From Pyxidicoccus xibeiensis (GTDB lineage Bacteria; Myxococcota; Myxococcia; Myxococcales; Myxococcaceae): 64,000 nt of DNA. The notes under the pieces are model-generated. The model was not told the origin of the DNA. It worked only from the letters and a program-made list of their open reading frames with translations, and did no database searches. Of the stretch, positions 26,763 through 37,880 are shown piece by piece. The stretch's first letter is position 1. Each line of letters opens with the position of its first letter. The stretch spans positions 868,001-932,000 of the forward strand of contig NZ_JAJVKV010000003.1 of assembly GCF_024198175.1 (NCBI RefSeq). Direction: 5' to 3'. The position numbers were made by a program, and so were the translations under genes.

Positions 26763-26796
26763 CGAAACGCGACCGTACCGAAACAGTTGCGTTTCG
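26763..26796. promoter_or_regulatory. Candidate TetR operator between tetR-like and nmrA-like genes
   Basis: CGAAACGC at 26763-26770 and GCGTTTCG at 26789-26796 form an 8-bp perfect inverted repeat. A third half-site, CGAAAC at 26779-26784, forms a 6-6-6 palindrome with the right arm. The site overlaps the -35 of the predicted nmrA promoter, as expected for a repressor. Confidence 0.6.
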
Positions 26797-26815
26797 TATT
26801 GGCCAGCCTCATGAT
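26787..26815 (+). promoter_or_regulatory. Predicted sigma70-type promoter for the NmrA-like gene
   Basis: TTGCGT at 26787-26792 and CATGAT at 26810-26815 are separated by 17 bp, each matching four of six consensus bases. The start codon follows 55 bp downstream. Confidence 0.4.
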
Positions 26816-26869
26816 GGGGGGAGAACGACCCCGGTGCCAGGCGCCCGTGCACTCCACGAGAGGCTTTCC

Positions 26870-27796
26870 ATGTCGAACCCCGTCAGCCGCCCCATCCTCG
26901 TGACGGGTGCCACCGGCAAACAAGGTGGTGCTGTCGTCCGTGCGCTGCTGCAAGCCGGGCGCTCCGTGCGCGCGCTGACGCGCGATCCGGGCTCGGCTGC
27001 AGGGCAGGCGCTCGCAGCCCAGGGCGTGGACGTCGTGAATGGCGACTTTCATGATCCCGCCAGCCTCGATGCGGCACTGGTAGGGGTGGACGGCGTTTTC
27101 TCGATGCAGATGGGATCGCATCCTGATGACCCAGAGACCGAGATCCGAACCGGCAAGGCATTGGTCGAGGCTGCTCACCGCGCGGACGTACGCGTAATCG
27201 TCCACACCTCTGTCGCTCGTGCGGGTGATCATGAGAACTTCATCGGTTGGGATGAGGGGCGCTGGGAGCCGCTGTATTGGAAGAACAAGGCGGCAGTGAA
27301 CGCGATGGTCAAGGCGCAAGGTTTCCGCCACTGGGTGATCCTGAAGCCCGCCTTGATCATGGAGAACCTGCTGCCACCGATGGTGCACTTCATGTACCCC
27401 TCGCTTGTCGACCGCGGCCAGCTCGACACTGCGACTGAGCTGGATACCCGCCTCGACTGGATCGCGGCGCAGGACATCGGCGCGTTCGCAGCCGCCGCCT
27501 TCGCCGACCCGGAGCGTTTCCACGGTCACGAGATTGACCTCGCCGCAGAGTCCGTCACTTTGGTCGAGATCGCAGCCAAGTTGACAGAGGCCACCAGAAA
27601 GCCGGTTTCGGCCGTTACCTCGTCAGAGGATGAGATGCTCGCTCGAGGCGAACATGCGCTGAGCGTCAGAAGCCAGGTATGGAACAACGTCGAGGGCTAT
27701 AAGGTGGACCTCGATGCCGTTCGTAGCTGGGGCGTGCCGCTGACCACGCTTGACCAATTCATCAAGCAGCACCGCGATAAGTTCGTCATCGGCTGA
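26870..27796 (+). CDS. NmrA-like NAD(P)-binding protein
   Basis: The 308-residue protein starts MSNPVSRPILVTGATGKQGG, the GxxGxxG Rossmann motif of NmrA/HSCARG-type atypical SDRs. GVFSMQMG, VHTSVARAG and the Tyr/Lys region LYWKNKAAVNAMV follow. NmrA-like proteins sense the NADP/NADPH balance or act as reductases; which applies here is not clear. The start has GAGAGG about seven bases upstream. Codon usage is less GC-biased at third positions than in neighbours, and the gene pairs with a divergent TetR regulator, a cassette common in Proteobacteria. I infer lateral transfer. Confidence 0.82.
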   Translation: MSNPVSRPILVTGATGKQGGAVVRALLQAGRSVRALTRDPGSAAGQALAAQGVDVVNGDFHDPASLDAALVGVDGVFSMQMGSHPDDPETEIRTGKALVEAAHRADVRVIVHTSVARAGDHENFIGWDEGRWEPLYWKNKAAVNAMVKAQGFRHWVILKPALIMENLLPPMVHFMYPSLVDRGQLDTATELDTRLDWIAAQDIGAFAAAAFADPERFHGHEIDLAAESVTLVEIAAKLTEATRKPVSAVTSSEDEMLARGEHALSVRSQVWNNVEGYKVDLDAVRSWGVPLTTLDQFIKQHRDKFVIG

Positions 27797-28290
27797 GCTT
27801 GGGTACCTCTTCCGCGCATGTCCGCGGATGTCCGCTTATGGCCGAAAGCGGACACGGTTCCGCAGCGTCGAGCGGCCCACCAGAGGGGGCTGGCTAGCGG
27901 TTGGCCTATCGATGTCCGCGCTGCGACTGCGGCGGTGTAGCTCACTTGGCGCTGCCCACGCGGGCGCCGCCGCTGGCTCCAGCGCAGGGCCCGCCGGGCT
28001 GAAGACAGGAAGGAGCCCGCGGGTGGAGGCGCGCGGGTTGCCAGGGCCGGGCGGGGCGTGAGGGCTGCCCGCGTCCTGACTTCGTCCCTAGACAAGCCGG
28101 AGTCTGCGCCATGCGCGTGGTGTCTGTCCCTTCTCTTCCTGCAGCTCCCGTCCCCTCAGCTGCGACCCACAGCCATGTCAGGGGAGCCGTAAAAAGGAAA
28201 TCGCGAAATGGAGGTGAGGGAGTCGGGCGAAAGGACGCGTTCCTGGGCCCGAGGGCGAATCAACGCTCTCTCGAACGCTGGAGTCCCGCC
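27797..28290. other. Intergenic stretch with a palindrome
   Basis: This 494-bp stretch follows the NmrA-like gene. It begins with ATGTCCGC direct repeats (27818 and 27828) and the palindrome at 27829-27854. The rest has no convincing gene; an open frame at 28111 is an upstream extension of the next gene and is rejected. No clear promoter is seen. Confidence 0.5.
27829..27854 (+). terminator. Perfect 9-bp palindrome downstream of the NmrA-like gene
   Basis: TGTCCGCTT pairs with AAGCGGACA around the 8-base loop ATGGCCGA, 33 bp after the stop codon. It may act as a terminator or be a short dispersed repeat. From memory, similar GTCCGCTT...AAGCGGAC palindromes follow genes in alphaproteobacteria, which would fit an imported segment. 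Confidence 0.55.
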
Positions 28291-29415
28291 ATGGCCGTCT
28301 CATTGCGTCCCTTCGCCCTGTCCCTCGCCACCGCGTTGTCCCTCGCGGGAAGCCCTCCCGCCTGGGCCACTTCGACGTCCGCGGCTTCCGCCATCAGCGC
28401 TCCCTCGGAGATGCGCGAGATTGCCCGAGTCACCGGCGAAGAGCCGGGCAACTACGTCGCATGGGTGGAGACTCCCGAGGGCGAGGTGGACGTCGCCGTG
28501 GCGGCGACCTTCCCGAACCGGCCGCTCGTGGCGGCGGAGCTCATCCGGAAGCGGACCCCGGCCGAGGTCTTCCTCGCCGTGGCCCCGCCGCGCACCGCGC
28601 TGCCCGCCGCCCTCGCGCGGCGCTCACCGGAGGCGCTCCTCGTGAACGAGCGGGTGCTGCGCGCGGAGCTCCGGCAGGAGAATGAGGAGGCCCTGGCGCG
28701 GCTGAGCTTCGACCCGGGCGCGGCGACCTCTTCGCTCGCCGCCGGCTGTACGGACTCGTTCCGGGACTGGGCCGGCGCTGTCTTCGGGGACGCCAGCTGC
28801 GGACAGGCGGGCCTCGCCGTCATCGACTCGGTCAACCGGTCCGACACCTACTGCAGCTCCGGCTGCGACTTCACGCTCGGAGCCCCTCCGGGCGAGGCTT
28901 GCCAGAGCCCGTCGCTCAAGTCGTGCAACATCGTGAGGGGAACGGCGGAGGTCATCCGGCTGCGCACGACGACGCAGGGCAGCCCGTCACTCAACCACAA
29001 GGGACACTGGGCGCACTTCGGCGTGGCCGTCTGCTCCGGCAACGGCCCCGTCACCTTCAATCGCCAGCGTGGCAACAATGTGACCTCGGTCCAGGTGCCC
29101 GTCGGAGGCATGCTCCACTACCCCCAGGGCACCTCGATTGTCCCCGGGCTCGCCCAGACCTTCGTCGCGTATGGGGCCTGGAAGACGGGCAAGCCGCCGA
29201 GCGGCACGAGCTACCAGGACAACATCCTCACCGTCGCGAACAACAGCGGCACCGATGACCGCATCATCGCCTGCGGCGACATCTACACCCGCTACGACAT
29301 GACGGACATCTCGTCCCCGACCTGCAACGGCCTCGGCGTGTCGCTCTGCACGGGCGGCGCGGGCAGTACCTGCGACAGCAACTGCTTCAACTGCTCCGGC
29401 GGCACCTGCAACTGA
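28291..29415 (+). CDS. Secreted protein with Cys-rich C-terminus, unknown function
   Basis: The start MAVSLRPFALSLATALSLAG is a typical signal peptide with cleavage after PAWA, and TGGAG lies about eight bases upstream. The 374-residue product has an Ala/Glu-rich helical N-terminal region (to about residue 140) and then a beta-rich region with many Cys residues. The end is CNGLGVSLCTG followed by STCDSNCFNCSGGTCN, a closely spaced set of Cys residues likely to form disulfides. No catalytic motif or family is recognised. Export to the cell surface or medium is inferred. Confidence 0.65.
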   Translation: MAVSLRPFALSLATALSLAGSPPAWATSTSAASAISAPSEMREIARVTGEEPGNYVAWVETPEGEVDVAVAATFPNRPLVAAELIRKRTPAEVFLAVAPPRTALPAALARRSPEALLVNERVLRAELRQENEEALARLSFDPGAATSSLAAGCTDSFRDWAGAVFGDASCGQAGLAVIDSVNRSDTYCSSGCDFTLGAPPGEACQSPSLKSCNIVRGTAEVIRLRTTTQGSPSLNHKGHWAHFGVAVCSGNGPVTFNRQRGNNVTSVQVPVGGMLHYPQGTSIVPGLAQTFVAYGAWKTGKPPSGTSYQDNILTVANNSGTDDRIIACGDIYTRYDMTDISSPTCNGLGVSLCTGGAGSTCDSNCFNCSGGTCN

Positions 29416-29461
29416 GCTCGGGCTCACCGTCCCACGGGGGCGGGCCCGCGGTGGCCCGCCC

Positions 29462-30841
29462 TCACCCTGCCTCGCGCTCCGGCACCCCGTCGTCGTTGTC
29501 CGCCTCGGTGGGCTCGGCGTCCTGGAACGAGCTGGGCAGCAGGCTGAAGGGCAGCACCTTGGCGAGCGCGGCCAGCAGCAGGATTCCGCCGGGCGCCGCG
29601 AAGATGGCGAGCGCCGGAATCGCCTTCGCCACGTCGAGCAGCTGCGCGCGCATCCGCTTGCGCTCTTCACTCGACAGCTTCTGACGCCGCGCCGCCTTGG
29701 TCAGCAGCACCGCCAGGTCGCCCGTCTCACGGACCTCCTGCATGAGCCGGTGGAAGTTCTTCTCCAGCGTCTCCTGCATGCCGGACACCATGTCCTCGCC
29801 CATGGCGCCCGCCGCGTCCGTCACCGTGAAGACATCCACGATGGAGCGATGGCGGGCATAGAACTCGGCCATCTCCAGCTCCAGCCGGTGCAGCTCCGCG
29901 GCGGGCACATGCAGCGCGTCCGCCAGCTCGCCGATGAAGACGCGCTCGCGCCGCGTGCGCCGGCCGTCCACCAGTGCGGCCAGCAGCGTCTGCTCCAGCA
30001 GGAAGTGCCGCATGTCCACGCTGCGCACCTGCCGCACCACGTCCCGCACGGAGCGCCGCCGCTCGAAGGACTGCTTCACCGCGGCCTTCAGCTCCGACTC
30101 CATGGCGTCCGGCAGCTCGAGGTTCTCCACCTGCTTGAGAATCGCCCGGCGCGCGGGCGCCCCCGGCAGGCGGTCCACGCACGCCAGCCCCGTCAGCACG
30201 TCCACCAGCAGCGCCTTCTGCTTCGCCGCGAAGTCCAGCCGCCGCTGCGCCCGCTCGCGCAGGAACCGCCCGCTGGAGAAGTACTCGATGGCCTGCCGGC
30301 AGAACAGCTGCGCGTCCGCATACTGCGCGCCGTTGTGCAGCACCAGCCCGTACACCGGGTCTCCCGCCAGCGTGGGCTCGCGCTTGCGCAGCGCGGCCTC
30401 CACCTTGCCCACCAGCCGCTTGGGGACTTCCCCTCCAGCCGTCAGGCGCTTGCCCAGCGCATCCGCCAGGTCCAGCTCCCCGGTGAGCACCGCGAACAGC
30501 AGCAGGAGCTGCTCCCGGCGACGCCCCTCCGGCGCGCCCACCAGGTACGCCAGGTCCAGCGCCAGCCGCGTCAGTGTCTTCACCACCGCGCGGAAGAGCT
30601 GCTCCTCCAGCGCCCGCGCCTCGAACTCCGAGGGAGGCTCCACGTCCGTCGGCGTGGGCGGGTCCGCCGGGGTGCCATACAGCAGCCCGCTGGCGCGCAG
30701 CGTGCGGCGCAGGTACGCCCGGGCGCGCGCGCGGCCGGAGTCCATCAGCACGTCGGACGGCTGCAGCGAGGGCTCGCTCGCGGAGGCAATCGTCTCGTCC
30801 AGCAGGGGAACCAGCCACCCCGCCTTGCTGAAGTCCAGCAC
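29462..30841 (-). CDS. Cytosolic protein with TerB-like and LETM1-like regions
   Basis: The start is a GTG. The 459-residue protein is almost entirely helical. Residues about 300-350 (LLEQTLLAALVDGRRTRRERVFIGELADAL) resemble the TerB fold. The C-terminus, ERKRMRAQLLDVAKAIPALAI then FAAPGGILLLAALAKVLPF and LLPSSF, closely follows the ribosome-binding-like domain of LETM1-related proteins, which is known in mitochondria and in some bacterial biofilm-associated proteins. The hydrophobic part there is short and may touch the membrane. The function is unknown. Confidence 0.65.
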   Translation of the reverse strand: MLDFSKAGWLVPLLDETIASASEPSLQPSDVLMDSGRARARAYLRRTLRASGLLYGTPADPPTPTDVEPPSEFEARALEEQLFRAVVKTLTRLALDLAYLVGAPEGRRREQLLLLFAVLTGELDLADALGKRLTAGGEVPKRLVGKVEAALRKREPTLAGDPVYGLVLHNGAQYADAQLFCRQAIEYFSSGRFLRERAQRRLDFAAKQKALLVDVLTGLACVDRLPGAPARRAILKQVENLELPDAMESELKAAVKQSFERRRSVRDVVRQVRSVDMRHFLLEQTLLAALVDGRRTRRERVFIGELADALHVPAAELHRLELEMAEFYARHRSIVDVFTVTDAAGAMGEDMVSGMQETLEKNFHRLMQEVRETGDLAVLLTKAARRQKLSSEERKRMRAQLLDVAKAIPALAIFAAPGGILLLAALAKVLPFSLLPSSFQDAEPTEADNDDGVPEREAG

Positions 30842-31012
30842 CGGAACACCCCCGGACCCGCCGCCGGCGCGTCCGGAGCAGTGGTGGAGCCATGTAACCC
30901 AGCCACGCCGCGGTTTCCACCCGACCTCCGGGCGGGCGCTCCTCCCCGGGTCAGCGGCACCACAACCGGCGCTTCTACCCGCCGTCCGGGCCCGCCGACC
31001 TGGGGAAAAGGA

Positions 31013-31867
31013 CTACAGGGAGGTCGCCTTTCCAACCTCCAGGTCCATGACGCGGGCCGTGCTGCGCGTCTTCTTCAGCTCACCGCGCAGTGCGTCGGGC
31101 GTGCCCTGGAGCAGCGGGAAGGTGCCGTAGTGCATGGGGACGACCGTCTTGGCGTTCAGCATCCGCACCGCCTGGGCCGCCTCCGCCGGGCCCATGGTGA
31201 AGTGCCCGCCGATGGGCAGCATCACCACGGAGGGCTTGAACTGGGTGCCGATGAGCGACATGGACTCGAAGGCCCCGGTGTCGCCCGCGTGGTACAGCGT
31301 GGGGCCGTTGGCGACGGCCACCACGAAGCCCAGCGGCGCGCCCGCGTACTGGGCAGGCGACTTGGGATCCGCGGCGTAGCTGCTGGAGTGCACCGCCTCC
31401 ACCAGGTGGATGGTGGCGTCCTTCACCTGGAAGGTGCCGCCCGCGTTGGCGCCCACGGCCTGCGCCTCCGGCAGCCCGAGCAGGTTGACCAGCTCGAAGG
31501 AGCCGAACACCTTCGCGCCCGTCTTCTGGGCCAGGGCCTTGGTCTCGCCCACGTGGTCGAAGTGGCCGTGGGTGACGAGGATGGCGTCCAGCGCCTCCGG
31601 CTGCGCGGCGCCCTGGGGCGCGCGGGGGTTGGACAGCCACGGGTCGATGGCAATCACCGCCCCGCCCGGGGTGCGCACCACGAAGGCCGCGTGGCCCCAC
31701 CACGTCACCTCGGTCTTCCCTCGGCCCACCGGCGTCTTCACGCTCGCCGGGGCGTTGCTCCCCTTGGGCGTGGGGGGAGTGCCCTGGGCCGGAGTGCCCT
31801 GCGCCGCCGCCGTGCCCGCGAAGGCCAGCATCGCACCCGCGACCACTGCCATGAGCTTCGTCCGCAT
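31013..31867 (-). CDS. Secreted UPF0173-type metal-dependent hydrolase
   Basis: A signal peptide (MRTKLMAVVAGAMLAFAGTAAAQ) precedes a beta-lactamase-fold domain. Metal ligands are in VTHGHFDHVGE (HxHxDH), AGDTGAF and VPMHYGTFP, and the opening WWGHAAF is typical of UPF0173. The family hydrolyses unknown substrates, and most members are cytoplasmic. Export is the unusual feature here. GAGGAG lies about 11 bases before the start; an upstream in-frame extension is non-coding in composition. Confidence 0.8.
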   Translation of the reverse strand: MRTKLMAVVAGAMLAFAGTAAAQGTPAQGTPPTPKGSNAPASVKTPVGRGKTEVTWWGHAAFVVRTPGGAVIAIDPWLSNPRAPQGAAQPEALDAILVTHGHFDHVGETKALAQKTGAKVFGSFELVNLLGLPEAQAVGANAGGTFQVKDATIHLVEAVHSSSYAADPKSPAQYAGAPLGFVVAVANGPTLYHAGDTGAFESMSLIGTQFKPSVVMLPIGGHFTMGPAEAAQAVRMLNAKTVVPMHYGTFPLLQGTPDALRGELKKTRSTARVMDLEVGKATSL

Positions 31868-32142
31868 ACCTGTCCGCTCCTCTGCGTGAAGGGATAGAAC
31901 CGCCGCCGTGGTGCCTGGGGGCACCCCACGGCCGGGTCGCCGCTTTGCATTCCCCGGGCGACCATTCAAGGGCCTGGAGCACCGGCTGCTCCGGGGCGGA
32001 CAGATGCCCGGACGGGCGGCACGGCTCAAGCTCGATTCGACCGTCGACCCGAGGGGCACGCGGGCGGTCGACAGAGTGCGACGGACGCCCTGAGGTTCCT
32101 CCCCGCCCGGGGCGGCCCGTGCGCTAACGTCCCCGGCCATCC

Positions 32143-33993
32143 GTGGACCACCGATTCCAAGTCAGCCTCCGTGGGGTCATCGACCTCCTGTCGCACCACC
32201 TGTACAGCTCGCCGGGGGTCTACGTCCGCGAGCTGCTCCAGAACGCCACGGACGCCATCCGCGCGCGCCAGCTGCTGGAGCCCGGCCACGCCGGCACCGT
32301 GCGGCTGGAGCTGATGGAGAAGCAGGACGGCAGCCCGCCCACCCTCCTCTTCAGCGACGATGGGGTGGGGCTGACGGAGGAGGAGATCCACCGCTTCCTG
32401 GCCACCATCGGCGAGTCCTCCAAGCGCGAGGCCCTGGCCGACCGGCGCAACGACTTCATCGGCCAGTTCGGCATCGGCCTGCTGTCGTGCTTCATGGTGT
32501 GCGACGAGCTGCTGGTGGTGACGCGCTCGGCGCGCGGGGACGGGCGCACCCTGGAGTGGCGCGGCCGGCATGACGGCACGTACGCCGTGCGGGAGTCCGA
32601 GCACCCGCTCGAGCGCCCGGGCACCCAGGTCTTCCTGATGGCGCGCGCGGACGTGCTGGAGTGGTTCTCCGCCGAGCGCCTGCGCCACCTGGCCCGGCAC
32701 TACGGCGGCCTGCTCCCCTTCCCCATCCAGCTCACCGCGGGCGGGCGCACCGAGCGCCTCAACCCGGACGGCCCGCCCTGGCGCCGCGAGTACGACAGCG
32801 CGACGGAGCGGCGCTCGGCCATGCTGGCCTACGGGCGCGAGGTGTTCGGCACCGACTTCATCGACTACATCCCCCTGCGCTCGACGGCGGGGGACGTGGA
32901 CGGGGTGGCCTTCGTGCTGCCGGCCTCGCCGCACTTCAACGCGCGGCAGAAGCACCGGGTGTACCTCAAGCACATGCTGCTGTCGGAGAGCGCGGAGAAC
33001 CTGCTCCCCGAGTGGGCCTTCTTCGTGAAGTGCGTGGTGAACGCCAACGCGCTGCGGCCCACCGCCAGCCGCGAGTCCTTCTACGAGGACGAGTCCCTGG
33101 CGCTGGCCCGCGAGGCGCTGGGACAGGGCCTGCGCACGTACCTGGTGGAGCTGGCGCAGGAGGACCCGCGCGCGCTGCAGCGGCTGATTGCGCTGCACGG
33201 GCTGAGCGTGAAGGCGCTGGCGCTGGACGACGACGACTTCTACCGGCTGGTCATCAACTGGCTGCCCTTCGAGACGTCGCTCGGGGTGATGACGCTGGCG
33301 GACTACCGGCGCGCGCACGAGGTGGTGCGCTACACGCCCTCGCTGGACGGCTTCCGGCAGGTGGCGCGGGTGGCGGGGGCGCAGGGGCTGTGCGTCATCA
33401 ACGCGGCGTACACGCATGACACGGCGCTCCTGGAGAAGCTGCCGCACGTGGTGCCGGACGCGCAGGTGAAGGCCTTCACCGCGGCGGACCTGCCGCAGAG
33501 CTTCGAGGAGCTGACGCTGGACGAGCGCGAGGCCGTCTTCCCGCTGCTGCGCATGGCGGAGCGGGTGCTGGCGCCGTTCCGCTGCGGCGTGGTGGTGAAG
33601 AAGTTCTTCCCGGCGGAGGTGCCCACGCTCTACAGCTCGGACGAGGAGGGCGCCTTCCGCCGCGACGCCGAGCGGGCGCGCGACGAGTCCGACGACCTCT
33701 ATGCCGGGGTGATGGAGGGGCTCATGGCGGCGGCGGGCGCGGAGCGCGCGCAGCTGTGCTTCAACCTGCACAACCCGGTGGTGCGGCGGCTGGCGGCGGT
33801 GGCGGACCGGGAGGTGCTGAAGCTGTCGGTGGAGATGCTCTACGTGCAGGCGCTGCTGCTGGGACACCACCCGCTGAACGCGCAGGAGATGGCGCTGCTG
33901 AACCAGGGCCTGCTGGGGCTCATCTCCGCGCAGCTCGGCGACGGGGGCGAGGGCGGCGGCGACGGGGGCGGTGGCTCCAGGGGGTTCCACTGA
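32143..33993 (+). CDS. htpG: Hsp90-family chaperone, short HtpG-like
   Basis: The 616-residue protein starts with GTG. The N-terminal GHKL ATPase domain shows LLSHHLYSSPGVYVRELLQNATDA (catalytic Glu and Mg-binding Asn), SDDGVGLT and IGQFGIGLLSCFMV. The middle domain has YLKHMLLSESAENLLPEWAFFV and then SRESFYED, whose Arg contacts ATP in the family. It is like the shorter HSP90 form of actinobacteria and differs from E. coli HtpG in having LRPTASRE. It ends in a Gly-rich tail without the eukaryotic MEEVD. It refolds or matures client proteins using ATP. Its TGA overlaps the next ATG. Confidence 0.88.
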   Translation: MDHRFQVSLRGVIDLLSHHLYSSPGVYVRELLQNATDAIRARQLLEPGHAGTVRLELMEKQDGSPPTLLFSDDGVGLTEEEIHRFLATIGESSKREALADRRNDFIGQFGIGLLSCFMVCDELLVVTRSARGDGRTLEWRGRHDGTYAVRESEHPLERPGTQVFLMARADVLEWFSAERLRHLARHYGGLLPFPIQLTAGGRTERLNPDGPPWRREYDSATERRSAMLAYGREVFGTDFIDYIPLRSTAGDVDGVAFVLPASPHFNARQKHRVYLKHMLLSESAENLLPEWAFFVKCVVNANALRPTASRESFYEDESLALAREALGQGLRTYLVELAQEDPRALQRLIALHGLSVKALALDDDDFYRLVINWLPFETSLGVMTLADYRRAHEVVRYTPSLDGFRQVARVAGAQGLCVINAAYTHDTALLEKLPHVVPDAQVKAFTAADLPQSFEELTLDEREAVFPLLRMAERVLAPFRCGVVVKKFFPAEVPTLYSSDEEGAFRRDAERARDESDDLYAGVMEGLMAAAGAERAQLCFNLHNPVVRRLAAVADREVLKLSVEMLYVQALLLGHHPLNAQEMALLNQGLLGLISAQLGDGGEGGGDGGGGSRGFH

Positions 33994-35108
33994 TGTCCGG
34001 CGACTGGCGCGAGCAGGCGCAGGGACTGTGGGAGCGCGCCGACGGGCTGGAGGCGGGCGAGGGCAAGGTGCGCCTCCTGGAGGAGGCGGTGCGGCTGGCG
34101 GACGCGCACGCGGACACGGGCCTGGGGTACATGCTGCGCGACGCGCTCATCGACGCGGCGACCTTCGGCGGCTTTCCGGACAAGGCGCTGGTGGCCTTCG
34201 CGTGGTGCCGGGGGCAGCAGAAGAAGGACCCGAAGCGCTTCGACCCGGAGGGGATGTTCTGGAAGCAGAAGTGGGTGGTGGGGCGCATCAAGGAGTTCCC
34301 GCACATCACCCGGAAGCAGATCGTGGACGCGCTGGATGACGTGGAGCAGTGCTTCCGGACGGCGGACGCGGGCCGGCGCGCGGTGCTGAAGATGCGCTAC
34401 CAGGCGGCGCGGGACATGGGCGACGACGCCGAGGCCGAGCGCCTGTGGGCCGCGTGGCTGCAGGCACCAAGGGACCACCTCACGGACTGCCGCGTGTGCG
34501 AGCTGGACGACGAACTGGACCACCACGTGGACAAGGGCGAGTGGGAGCAGGCGCTGCTGAAGGCGCGGCCGATACTCGAAGGCCGGCAGGCCTGCGCGGA
34601 GATTCCGCACCTGACGTTCGGCACGCTGCTGTATCCGCTGTTCAAGCTGGGCGAGCTGGCGCAGGCGCGGGACATCCACCGGCGGGGCTACGCGATGGTG
34701 GCGAAGAACCGCGAGTTCCTGGCCACGGTGGGCGAGCACCTGGAGTTCCTGGCGCTGACGGACAACCTGTCGCGCGGGCTGACGCTGCTGGAGAAGCACC
34801 TGGGCTGGGCGTTGGACCACCCGAGCCACCGGGACAGGTTCGCCTTCTACGCGTCGGCGGCATTCCTCCTGGAGCGGGTGCAGGTGGAGGGCGGCCGGGA
34901 CGTGGTGAGCCTGCGGCTGACGAAGGCGTTTCCCGAGTACCGCGCGGACTGCGGCTACGAGGTGAAGGCGCTGCACGCGTGGGTACACGGGCAGGCGACG
35001 GACATCGCCGGCCGGTTCGACGCGCGCAACGGGACAGACCGCTTCACCCGGCTGCTGGCGCGCAACCGGGTGCTCGCGGACGAGGTCCGGCCATTCGCCC
35101 TGGACTGA
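33993..35108 (+). CDS. TPR-like helical-repeat protein coupled to htpG
   Basis: The ATG overlaps the htpG stop codon as TGATG, so translation is coupled. The 371-residue protein has helix-turn-helix units of about 35-40 residues, such as GEGKVRLLEEAVRLADAHADT, FPDKALVAFAWCRGQQ, AEAERLWAAWLQAP and KGEWEQALLKARPIL, like divergent tetratricopeptide repeats. There is no signal peptide or membrane segment, so it is cytoplasmic like Hsp90. The tight coupling suggests a partner or cochaperone of the upstream Hsp90; this is inference. Confidence 0.7.
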   Translation: MSGDWREQAQGLWERADGLEAGEGKVRLLEEAVRLADAHADTGLGYMLRDALIDAATFGGFPDKALVAFAWCRGQQKKDPKRFDPEGMFWKQKWVVGRIKEFPHITRKQIVDALDDVEQCFRTADAGRRAVLKMRYQAARDMGDDAEAERLWAAWLQAPRDHLTDCRVCELDDELDHHVDKGEWEQALLKARPILEGRQACAEIPHLTFGTLLYPLFKLGELAQARDIHRRGYAMVAKNREFLATVGEHLEFLALTDNLSRGLTLLEKHLGWALDHPSHRDRFAFYASAAFLLERVQVEGGRDVVSLRLTKAFPEYRADCGYEVKALHAWVHGQATDIAGRFDARNGTDRFTRLLARNRVLADEVRPFALD

Positions 35109-35133
35109 CGCCAGGGCGAACGACGGGCCTCAC

Positions 35134-35397
35134 TCAGTCGGCCAGGCAGACCCAGTTGTTATGGGGGATGGCCTGGCAGAAACAGTAGCCCGGGGTGCCG
35201 TTGGCGAAGGTACAGCCAATCTCCCGGTCCGGATTGCAGGCCTTGCCCTGGTAGTACTCACAAGTCCTGGCGGCGGAGGCAGAGGTCTCCTCCTGGACCG
35301 GAGCGCCGCTCTCGGCGCCCTCCGGAAGCTCTCCTCCGCCACATCCCACTCCGACGACCGAGACGAACGCTGCGAGCGCGAGAACACGTAGAACCAT
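35134..35397 (-). CDS. Small Cys-rich lipoprotein
   Basis: The 87-residue protein has a lipoprotein signal MVLRVLALAAFVSVVGVGC with Cys at 19. The mature part is acidic at first and then holds six Cys residues in about 40 residues (CEYYQGKACN, IGCTF, GYCFC, WVCLAD), suggesting a disulfide-knotted surface domain. No RBS of note precedes the ATG. No family is recognised. The gene converges with the TPR gene. Confidence 0.6.
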   Translation of the reverse strand: MVLRVLALAAFVSVVGVGCGGGELPEGAESGAPVQEETSASAARTCEYYQGKACNPDREIGCTFANGTPGYCFCQAIPHNNWVCLAD

Positions 35398-35510
35398 GAT
35401 GGGAAACCCCGTTGCTGTTGTACTCAGGTGAGTAGAGCAGCGCGCACGGGGCTCTGGTCAAGATTTCCCTGGTTCTCTCGATATTCTGTTCAACGTCCAA
35501 CCCGTGGGCG

Positions 35511-37880
<2,370 letters not shown>

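Noticed and set aside
27932-27960. TGTAGCTCACTTGGC resembling a tRNA D-arm
   Set aside because: No acceptor, anticodon or T-arm pairing can be built around it.
28111-28290. Upstream extension of the secreted protein gene
   Set aside because: It would place 60 residues ahead of a normal signal peptide. The start at 28291 has its own ribosome binding site.
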